Below are positions 1 through 5,554 of a stretch of 5,554 bases of DNA, one piece after another. Each line of letters begins with the position of its first letter. Positions within the stretch are counted from its first letter, which is position 1. The stretch is from an uncultured Actinomyces sp. (GTDB taxonomy: Bacteria; Actinomycetota; Actinomycetes; Actinomycetales; Actinomycetaceae). The notes beneath the pieces are model-generated. The model made no database searches and was not told the origin of the DNA. It saw only the letters and a program-made list of their open reading frames with translations. The position numbers and the translations under genes are program-made. The stretch covers positions 1 through 5,554 of the forward strand of contig CALHID010000183.1 in NCBI GenBank assembly GCA_938030835.1, given 5' to 3'.

Positions 1-43
1 ATCAGCAGCCACCCGAGGTAGGTTCTAGCGCTTCCGTATATGC

Positions 44-79
44 AAAAGTCCCGGGGCCACACCTGACCCCGGGACTTTT
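44..79 (-). terminator. Rho-independent terminator of the codBA operon, probably bidirectional
   Basis: A perfect 13-bp inverted repeat (AAAAGTCCCGGGG at 44-56 and its complement at 67-79) encloses a 10-nt loop. Read on the minus strand it begins 9 nt after the codA stop codon. The stem has a strong GC core and ends in TTTT, as expected of an intrinsic terminator. Because the arms begin with AAAA and end with TTTT, it would also work for a plus-strand transcript arriving from the left. The 43 bases to its left contain no gene that can be recognised. Confidence 0.9.
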
Positions 80-88
80 ATGCAGGCC

Positions 89-1393
89 TCAGAAATTCAC
101 CTTACGCACTACGGCCTCGGACTCGGTCAAAACCCGGCCAGCGCGGAAGTTCGCCAGAACGGGGGAACCAAAGCTCAGCGCGTGGAACCAATCCTCGGCA
201 TCCAACACAATGAAGTTCGCGGTGTTGCCAACCTCAATGCCGTAATCGGAGAGGTTCAGCGTGCGCGCTGCATTGTGGGTGATGAAGTTGTAGGAGCCGG
301 TGATCTCGCTGCGCGCCATCATCTGGGTGACGTACAGGCCGTTGAGCACGACATCTCGCAAGTTTCCGGTACCCATGGGGTTCCACGGATCCTCAATATC
401 ATCCTGACCGAAGGAAACGTTGATTCCCGCCTCGGTCAGTTCCTTCACGCGGGTGACGCCTCGGCGCTTCGGGTAGGTATCGACGCGACCCTGCAGGTGC
501 GTGTTAACCAGCGGATTCGACACGAAGTTGATGCCGCTCATCTTGAGCAGGCGCACCAGGCGCAGGAAGTAAGCGTTGTTATACGAGTGCATCGCGGTCG
601 TGTGCGAGGCGGTCACTCGCGGCCCAATCCCGGCCTCGAGGGCGCGCGTGGCCAGGGTTTCCAACCCGCGCGAGGCCTCATCGTCGATTTCGTCGCAGTG
701 CACGTCCATGAGCAGTCCGTATTCCTGGGCGAGCTCGACTGCAAAGTTCAGTGAGGACACGGAGTACTCGCGGGTGAACTCAAAGTGCGGGATAGCACCG
801 ATTGCATCGACGCCCATTTCCGCCGCGCGACGCATGAGGTCGCGTCCGTTCGGGAAGGACTCGATGCCCTCTTGCGGGAAGGCGACCAACTGCAGGGTCA
901 TGGAGTCCTTGAGTTCCTCACGCAGGTCAATGAGCGCGCGAAGGGCTGTCAGGTCCGGATCAGTAACGTCGACGTGCGAGCGCACGTACTGGATACCGAA
1001 CTGCGCCTGCTGACGAAGCGCCCGGCCCGCACGATCCTTGACGTCCTCGTAGGTCAGGGTCTGCTTGCGTTCACTCCACACCTCGATACCTTCAAAGAGG
1101 GTGCCGCTTTCGTTGTAGCGCGGTTGCCCCGAGGTGAGCGCAGTATCCAGGTGCACGTGCGACTCGATATAGGGAGGCAGAACCAGCTTGCCCGTGTAGT
1201 CGCGGACTTCTTCACCTTCACGTGGCGCCAGACCCGCGCCGATTTCGGCGAACTTTCCGTCCGTAATGCGGATGTCGACTCCGGCGGGGCCGTCTTCAAT
1301 GCGGACGCCCTTGATGAGAAGATTCGCACCATTTCCGGCCGTTGCCGAGGCCTGATTGCGGGGTGCACTGCTGCCCTGAGTATCCGCGCTCAT
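89..1393 (-). CDS. codA: Cytosine deaminase CodA (amidohydrolase superfamily)
   Basis: Cytoplasmic metal-dependent enzyme that hydrolyses cytosine to uracil and ammonia for pyrimidine salvage and nitrogen supply; the family also deaminates 5-fluorocytosine. The 434-residue product matches remembered E. coli CodA (427 aa) almost end to end. All metal and catalytic residues align with a constant +18 offset: H79 and H81 (HVHLDT), Q174 (AFPQEG), H232 and E235 (HCDEID), H264 (TASHTTAMHS) and D331 (FGQDD), equal to E. coli H61, H63, Q156, H214, E217, H246 and D313. D332, the position known to tune substrate preference, is kept. E. coli FGHDD is FGQDD here. The first ~20 residues are a Ser/Ala-rich extension of no known role. 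The frame stays open upstream to 1534, but that part overlaps codB and looks like no protein. The ATG at 1393 has a good ribosome binding site, matches homologue length and overlaps the codB stop by 4 bp, implying translational coupling. Confidence 0.96.
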   Translation of the reverse strand: MSADTQGSSAPRNQASATAGNGANLLIKGVRIEDGPAGVDIRITDGKFAEIGAGLAPREGEEVRDYTGKLVLPPYIESHVHLDTALTSGQPRYNESGTLFEGIEVWSERKQTLTYEDVKDRAGRALRQQAQFGIQYVRSHVDVTDPDLTALRALIDLREELKDSMTLQLVAFPQEGIESFPNGRDLMRRAAEMGVDAIGAIPHFEFTREYSVSSLNFAVELAQEYGLLMDVHCDEIDDEASRGLETLATRALEAGIGPRVTASHTTAMHSYNNAYFLRLVRLLKMSGINFVSNPLVNTHLQGRVDTYPKRRGVTRVKELTEAGINVSFGQDDIEDPWNPMGTGNLRDVVLNGLYVTQMMARSEITGSYNFITHNAARTLNLSDYGIEVGNTANFIVLDAEDWFHALSFGSPVLANFRAGRVLTESEAVVRKVNF

Positions 1394-2649
1394 CGACGGA
1401 TTCCCTTCTCGATTGCGCTTCCGACGAAGTAGACCAGGATGGCGACGACCATGGCGTTGATCGAAACGATTCCAAAGCCGGGGGTCAGCCAGCCGGTGAG
1501 TGCGCCTGCGACCAGGGCGACGATCGGTGCCCATTTGACCTCGGGGTCATCTGATCCCAGATCCATGTAGCTGCGGCGACGTGCGAAGTAATCGGCAACC
1601 AGAACTGCACCGATGGGGGGCAGGGTGGCATTGAGCAGGCTGAGCCAGCCGACGAAGTTGTCGTAGAGCCACAGAGCTCCAAGGGTTCCGATGATGCCTG
1701 CGACCAAAACCAGCGGCTTCTTGTTGATTCCGGTGATGTTCGCGTAGCCCAGGCCGGTGGTGTACAGGGCGTTGTTGTTCGTGGTCCAGATGTTCGCACC
1801 CAAAACGATGAGCGCGGGAATCAGCAGGCCTTGCGCGATCATCACGTAGAAGATGTCGTCCTTGCCGGTGAAGGCTCCACCAACCGCACCGAAGGTGAAC
1901 ATCAGGGTGTTACCGATGAAGAATGCGATCACGGTGGTGATGACTGCCGAGGTTGCGGACTTTGCGAAACGAGTGAAGTTGGGGGTTGCGCTACCGCCGG
2001 AGACGAAGCTTCCGATCACGAGGCCGATGGCTGCGACGGTGGTCATGCCTTGGTTTTGGCCGAAGACTGCGGCAATACCTCCGCCTGCGTTGACCGCACT
2101 GATCATGGAGTAGCTTCCGAGGATTGCGATCAGAGGTACTGAGACAAAGGAGACGATCTCAATGGCCTTGATTCCGAAGTAGGCCGAGGCGGTCATCAGG
2201 CCACCCGCGATGATGACGACGGGCCATGCGTTGATGTGCAGGGTCTCAGCGGTGGGGATTGCGAACATCGCAACACCCACGCCGAACCAACCCATCTGGG
2301 TGAAGGAGATCAACGCCGAGGGCAGGAAGGAACCGATGCGACCGAAAGTGCGACGGGACATGAGGTCGAAGCTCAGACCGGTCTTTGCACCGATGTAGCC
2401 CAGCGCACCCGTGTAGACGGCAAGGATTGCGCCACCAATGATGACAGCCCACACATATTGGCTGTAGTTCAGACCATTACCAAGCTTTGCACCCACGCTC
2501 ATCGAAGCCGAGAAGAAGGTGAAGCCGAGCATAACAAAACCGACGGCCCAAAATGACCGTCGGTTCTTTGAAGGAACTGCTTCAAAAGAGAAATCGTCAT
2601 CATGTCGGATGACATCCTCTTTGTGTCGTTCAGGTGCGATTGTGCTCAT
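1390..2649 (-). CDS. codB: Cytosine permease CodB (NCS1 family)
   Basis: Inner-membrane cytosine importer of the NCS1 (nucleobase:cation symporter-1) family, which are sodium- or proton-coupled LeuT-fold carriers. The product has 419 residues, the same length as E. coli CodB as I remember it. A polar N-terminal tail (~1-32) is followed by about 12 hydrophobic segments, roughly at 34-57, 65-88, 108-131, 143-160, 165-184, 202-222, 232-256, 267-289, 312-330, 333-355, 373-390 and 393-411. Stretches nearly identical to E. coli CodB include FTFFSASM (43-50), GYIGAKTGL (84-92), GWFGVGVAMFAIP (120-132), VIGSFVSGG (211-219) and NIWTTNNNALY (286-296; E. coli has NDN). These transport-core motifs favour cytosine over allantoin, hydantoin or thiamine-precursor NCS1 carriers. 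The ATG at 2649 is firm: an in-frame TAA lies two codons upstream and a GGAAGGA site precedes it. It is the first gene of a codBA operon, and its TGA overlaps the codA ATG. Confidence 0.96.
   Translation of the reverse strand: MSTIAPERHKEDVIRHDDDFSFEAVPSKNRRSFWAVGFVMLGFTFFSASMSVGAKLGNGLNYSQYVWAVIIGGAILAVYTGALGYIGAKTGLSFDLMSRRTFGRIGSFLPSALISFTQMGWFGVGVAMFAIPTAETLHINAWPVVIIAGGLMTASAYFGIKAIEIVSFVSVPLIAILGSYSMISAVNAGGGIAAVFGQNQGMTTVAAIGLVIGSFVSGGSATPNFTRFAKSATSAVITTVIAFFIGNTLMFTFGAVGGAFTGKDDIFYVMIAQGLLIPALIVLGANIWTTNNNALYTTGLGYANITGINKKPLVLVAGIIGTLGALWLYDNFVGWLSLLNATLPPIGAVLVADYFARRRSYMDLGSDDPEVKWAPIVALVAGALTGWLTPGFGIVSINAMVVAILVYFVGSAIEKGIRR
1402..1408 (-). promoter_or_regulatory. Ribosome binding site of codA
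   Basis: On the minus strand the motif GAAGGGA lies 8 nt before the ATG at 1393, inside the 3' end of codB. It settles the codA start at 1393 rather than at an upstream in-frame codon, where the reading frame would overlap 140 bases of codB. Confidence 0.8.
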
Positions 2650-2655
2650 CGGTTA

Positions 2656-2662
2656 TCCTTCC
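2656..2662 (-). promoter_or_regulatory. Ribosome binding site of codB
   Basis: Minus-strand GGAAGGA lies 6 nt before the ATG at 2649. An in-frame TAA (2653-2655) sits directly after this motif, so no longer in-frame start is possible. The same TAA closes a 32-codon leader reading frame that begins at 2751. Confidence 0.8.
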
Positions 2663-2777
2663 AGGTTCTGAGGTTTCGTAGCGCGTCGTTCGTTATCTGT
2701 CATGTTTGGCCCGTCATCCCAGTCACCCAGGCACACCCGATCTTCGTGCATTTGCAGGCTGGGGAATGCCGTGATGA

Positions 2778-2806
2778 ACAAGATTGGATCTAGGCCAAAT
2801 TGTCAA
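2778..2806 (-). promoter_or_regulatory. Probable sigma-70-type promoter of codBA
   Basis: Minus-strand TTGACA at 2801-2806 is a perfect -35 hexamer. A 17-nt spacer leads to TCTTGT (2778-2783), a poor -10 with only three consensus matches, so the -35 is the main evidence. A start near 2770 would give a leader of about 120 nt before codB. GGTAACC (2809-2815) lies directly upstream of the -35. It resembles GGTTAACC at 2893-2900 and could belong to a regulator site, but no known operator was recognised. Confidence 0.4.
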
Positions 2807-2923
2807 TAGGTTACCGCGCACAGCGCATCCCACGCAAAGTCCAGCACTGTGACTCTGCACGCATTCAGTTCCAAACCCCGAAGATAACCTTCGGTTAACC
2901 TAAAAAATACCTGATAATAGGGC

Positions 2924-2961
2924 TGTGGCCCCATCTCTCCCTCCTAGAAGATGGGGCCACA
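2924..2961 (-). terminator. Strong hairpin after the GH66 gene, probable terminator
   Basis: A perfect 13-bp stem (2924-2936 paired with 2949-2961, GTGGCCCC core) with a 12-nt loop starts 24 nt past the GH66 stop codon. No T run follows directly; on the minus strand the first one, TTTTTT, comes about 15 nt after the stem. Many actinobacterial terminators lack a close U tail, so termination is still the simplest reading. The loop contains AGGAGG and the 3' arm contains an ATG, so a translational control hairpin is an alternative. Confidence 0.65.
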
Positions 2962-2985
2962 ACCTGATCGTGAAGCTATGGGCGG

Positions 2986-5554
2986 CTAGCGCCCAAAGCT
3001 CCATTTTTCAGTCTGCCCTGGGTGACAATCCCAGATATGAAGGACAGTCCCATTCTCTGAAGAGTCCTCGCGAACTGCCAGACATTTCCCAGTCTGAACA
3101 TTCTGGAATTGTCCATCGGGCAGGTGCTTCCATTGCTGAGTCGGTGCCGGGACACAATCCCACAGATGAACCGGAGTGCCATTCGCATTGCGCTGCTGAT
3201 AGACGTCCAGGCACTTTCCTTCAATACTGAGTTTGCCCTGATCGAAGGTGACCTTCTGCGCCTCGATTGGCTCTGACTGCCCATCCGCTGTGCTTGTACG
3301 GGTGCAATCCCACAACTGAACGCGGCGACCATTCAGGCTTGCGGCATCCCACAAATCCATGCACTTTCCATTGCCATTGACCAGCAAACCCTGCTGAACT
3401 CCCGTCGCAGGCACATCACTTGCGTCCTTCGCCTGATCAATATTCGGCAGTGAGGTATTCGCGTCGTGATTCTCAACTTGCGGCTTTGGATCATCCTTTT
3501 GGGTATAGAAGAAATCCCAAACTGACAGCGCATCTGCTGTGAAGTTCACCGTTAACTGGCCTTGATCATTGGCTTTAACGGTGAATGGGATTTCACGTGC
3601 GCGGCCACCATCAATGTCAGGACTCACGGCATAGAGGTGCGCAGGAACCTCACCGTCACCAATCGTGTAGGAGACGGACAAGTTCACTAAAGTTTCGGGC
3701 GCAGCCGTGGGATCGCGCCACTTATCATCGCTGTCCTTCTCAAGGTTAATCAGGTGCAGGATCTGGGTATCCCCATTGGTCATCGCATTAGCCCAAATAC
3801 TCCGCGGACTTCCGCTCGAGCTGACATTGTGACCTTGAATTGATACCCCTCGACTGACGCGGTGCAGATCGGGACCATAAAGCACGTTTTCATAGGCGGT
3901 GATTACGTTGTAGTAGTTGCGCAACCACTCTTGAAGGTCGTAGCTCATGAACTTAATTCGGTCAGGGAAGAAAGGACCGTTGAGCATATTGTTGTCTTGC
4001 CCAAGCTCCAGATGATGTGCACCATTGGCCGCAAAGATCGCATCGGCCAGCTGAACCGAGGGCGTATCAAAGGAAGACACGGTCAGCGAGTCAATGTTGA
4101 TATCACCGTGGTCGCCTTGATCAAGCTGGTAGGTGATGGTGTGAGCGCCCTTGTCCAACCACGTGCTTCGTGCCTCACCGGTACTCCAGCGGCTCCAGAT
4201 ATCTTCATTGGGCAGGTTCGTCTCACTGGAGCCCATGTACATGACGCCAATCTTCTGGCCGTCAACATAGACACTACGCACGGCCATATCACCGGTGGCA
4301 TTCGCCCAGCGCAGCACCAGACCGTAGTTTCGACTTTCGGTCACATTGACGCGGAAACTGATGGCATTACCGCGCCACTGGGGCTGCTCAACAAAGCCAC
4401 GCCCCTGGTATCCACCGTGATCCGAGGCCGTGGGCAGTCCCGCGTGAGACGCGTCCTCGGCCTCGTATCGGTCACCCGTCACGGAGTCGGAGTTCATGTA
4501 GGCCGCGACAACCGCACTCTTCCCGTTGGATTCCTTGCGCTGACGTTCCAGATAGTCCGCCAAGTTCGAGTTCGAGGCCTGTCCGCCCCACAGCTCGGTG
4601 TAGAGATAGTCGGCTTTGGACTGAGCAAGCTGCGTCGATCCGAAGCTATCGACGGCATTCAAGCCAACGGGCTGACGGGTCTGCTCAGATGTTTCGTTCA
4701 CCAAGCTGGCAAATCCGGCCTCGAGATCAACGGAATTTCCGTTGACATCCCAAACTCCCTGGGGATTGCCCAGCTGGTCGATGTGCGTTCCTTCAAAACC
4801 CAAGGCGATCTGCTTCTTGTACTGATCGATCATGTGCTGACGCCACTGGGCATTCTGCGGGTTCATCATGTGCAGGGTCGTATCCTGCTGGCCGGGAATC
4901 ATGACGCTTGTCCACGGAACGCGAGTGTTGCCTTCTCCGCGAATCCAGATGGCCCAATCACTACTGACACCGTGATCCTGATATCCCTCAAGGGCTGCGT
5001 AGCTCATCGAGTACGGAAGCGAGGCAACGCCAGCTTTATCCCCAGATGTAATGAACTGCTTGATGACATCCGAGGAGAAGTTCCACTTTTTCCAGTCGCT
5101 CCACTGAGCAGCAACCTGGTTATTCTCATAGCGCACGGGGTCTTCGTGGCGCCACATCCAGTCGTAGTACTGAAGCGAGTTGATGTGATAGTCCTGAGCC
5201 AGCTGGTTGATGACCTCGTCGGTCTTTCCACTCAGATCGGCCGAGTAGTTACCCAGGTAGCCGAAGCGCGGGTAGCGGGTCCAAGTGCTGGAAACATCGA
5301 TGGCTGTATTCGCTTGAGAGTCTTCTGTGTCAACTTCGACGAGGTATCCCGTGAAGTCTGTCTGCGGCGGGGTGAAAGTCCAGGTTGTCTTTCCATCTGC
5401 CGAGGCCTGGGTACTGAAGTGGTCGACTTCCTTCCCCAAGTGCTTGAGAGAGAAGTTCACCTCTCCATTCCCTTGGGTCTGCGCGGTAACTGTCACGGGT
5501 TGACCCGGTGCGTAACGCGCTCGATCAACACTCACTTTCGTCACTCGCGGAGCA
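2986..5554 (-). CDS. Secreted GH66 dextranase / cycloisomaltooligosaccharide glucanotransferase with CBM35 insert and ricin-B (CBM13) tail, 5' end missing
   Basis: Extracellular enzyme predicted to act on alpha-1,6-glucan (dextran), cutting it or forming cyclic isomaltooligosaccharides. The frame is open to the right edge; the GTG at 5544 is not a convincing start, and the signal peptide should lie outside. Residue 1 below is that GTG codon. Residues ~1-85 form the Ig-like N domain of GH66 (RARYAPGQPV, FTGYLVEVDT). The catalytic barrel begins at ~86 (DVSSTWTRYPRFGY, LQYYDWMWRHE). D256 in GFEGTHIDQLG is the likely nucleophile and E317 in YLYTELWGG the likely acid/base, by analogy with the Asp/Glu pair of characterised GH66 enzymes. 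A CBM35-like module (~358-491, starting RYEAEDA) interrupts the barrel, which resumes to ~545. A C-terminal beta domain follows to ~680, then a polar linker (~681-717) and a three-repeat beta-trefoil (718-850) with paired cysteines C728/C747, C778/C797 and C821/C840. No LPxTG anchor is seen, so the protein is probably released. GH66 membership is sure; the cyclising activity is inferred from the insert. Confidence 0.93.
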   Translation of the reverse strand, partial: APRVTKVSVDRARYAPGQPVTVTAQTQGNGEVNFSLKHLGKEVDHFSTQASADGKTTWTFTPPQTDFTGYLVEVDTEDSQANTAIDVSSTWTRYPRFGYLGNYSADLSGKTDEVINQLAQDYHINSLQYYDWMWRHEDPVRYENNQVAAQWSDWKKWNFSSDVIKQFITSGDKAGVASLPYSMSYAALEGYQDHGVSSDWAIWIRGEGNTRVPWTSVMIPGQQDTTLHMMNPQNAQWRQHMIDQYKKQIALGFEGTHIDQLGNPQGVWDVNGNSVDLEAGFASLVNETSEQTRQPVGLNAVDSFGSTQLAQSKADYLYTELWGGQASNSNLADYLERQRKESNGKSAVVAAYMNSDSVTGDRYEAEDASHAGLPTASDHGGYQGRGFVEQPQWRGNAISFRVNVTESRNYGLVLRWANATGDMAVRSVYVDGQKIGVMYMGSSETNLPNEDIWSRWSTGEARSTWLDKGAHTITYQLDQGDHGDINIDSLTVSSFDTPSVQLADAIFAANGAHHLELGQDNNMLNGPFFPDRIKFMSYDLQEWLRNYYNVITAYENVLYGPDLHRVSRGVSIQGHNVSSSGSPRSIWANAMTNGDTQILHLINLEKDSDDKWRDPTAAPETLVNLSVSYTIGDGEVPAHLYAVSPDIDGGRAREIPFTVKANDQGQLTVNFTADALSVWDFFYTQKDDPKPQVENHDANTSLPNIDQAKDASDVPATGVQQGLLVNGNGKCMDLWDAASLNGRRVQLWDCTRTSTADGQSEPIEAQKVTFDQGKLSIEGKCLDVYQQRNANGTPVHLWDCVPAPTQQWKHLPDGQFQNVQTGKCLAVREDSSENGTVLHIWDCHPGQTEKWSFGR

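Larger units (their letters stand above)
2650..2985. other. Intergenic region between the GH66 gene and codBA (336 bp)
   Basis: No established gene lies here. Reading leftward on the minus strand it holds the hairpin at 2924-2961, a T run (TTTTTT, 2903-2908), and overlapping dyads at 2878-2900. The dyads include CCGAAG/CTTCGG with a 5-nt loop, TAACC-TTC-GGTTA (2885-2897) and the palindrome GGTTAACC (2893-2900). Next come the -35 element and the codB leader. Two short minus-strand frames are present. One has 43 codons (2803-2934) and an AGGAGG 5 nt before its ATG. The other has 32 codons (2653-2751), no visible ribosome binding site, and ends in the codB Shine-Dalgarno region. Neither resembles a protein I know, and both use many codons uncommon in the flanking genes. 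No known riboswitch class was recognised. Confidence 0.6.

Noticed and set aside
1..43. Tail of a convergent plus-strand gene ending at TAG 19-21 (ISSHPR)
   Set aside because: Six codons are too few to identify anything; all three frames are equally uninformative here.
80..1432. Long open plus-strand frames (80-754, 785-1432) opposite codA
   Set aside because: They lie antisense to a CodA gene with every catalytic residue conserved, lack ribosome binding sites and resemble no protein family. GC-rich codon bias on one strand readily leaves the opposite strand open.
1394..1534. Upstream extension of the codA frame to 1534
   Set aside because: The extra 47 codons encode an Arg-rich stretch that is codB read in another frame; the ATG at 1393 has the ribosome binding site and matches homologue length.
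2650..2760. Possible TPP-like riboswitch in the codB leader (GAACCTGGAAGGATAACC resembles part of the thi box)
   Set aside because: The CUGAGA element and the conserved 3' AGCG-AGGGA part are absent, and the codB ATG follows too closely to fit the rest of the aptamer.
2914..2919. Minus-strand TATTAT as a -10 element
   Set aside because: No -35-like hexamer lies 16-18 nt upstream; that position falls in the loop and 3' arm of the hairpin.
5542..5544. GTG as the start of the GH66 gene
   Set aside because: The frame continues upstream (GCT CCG CGA) to the window edge. The GTG falls at the beginning of the Ig-like domain, with no ribosome binding site before it, and it would leave no signal peptide.

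Overview
The window shows three protein-coding genes, all on the minus strand. From right to left in the direction of transcription they are a secreted GH66 glucan-active enzyme (5' end cut off by the window edge), then a cytosine permease gene (codB) and a cytosine deaminase gene (codA). The moderately GC-rich coding sequence, GGA-rich Shine-Dalgarno sites and protein style suggest an actinobacterium, possibly an Actinomycetaceae-like host-associated species. This is inference: no rRNA or other taxonomic marker is present.

Layout. Positions 1-43 hold nothing assignable; at most the last six codons of a convergent plus-strand gene could end at a TAG at 19-21. A near-perfect symmetric hairpin at 44-79 is the terminator of the codBA operon. 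codA (89-1393) and codB (1390-2649) overlap by four bases (ATGA) and form one transcription unit. The 336-bp gap 2650-2985 holds the codB ribosome binding site, a probable -35 element, small dyads, two short unlisted reading frames, and a 13-bp hairpin just after the GH66 stop codon. The rest (2986-5554) is the GH66 gene.

Biology. CodB imports cytosine across the cytoplasmic membrane and CodA deaminates it to uracil and ammonia, a pyrimidine-salvage and nitrogen-scavenging pair. The GH66 protein is an extracellular enzyme acting on alpha-1,6-glucan (dextran). It carries a CBM35-type module inserted in its catalytic barrel, the layout known from cycloisomaltooligosaccharide glucanotransferases, and ends in a ricin-B-type beta-trefoil (CBM13). 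Nothing links it functionally to codBA: a hairpin and a 336-bp gap separate them.

The most unusual points are the GH66-CBM35(insert)-CBM13 architecture and the hairpin downstream of it. The loop of that hairpin holds an AGGAGG motif and its 3' arm holds the ATG of a 43-codon reading frame. No mobile element, CRISPR array, tRNA or rRNA was seen.
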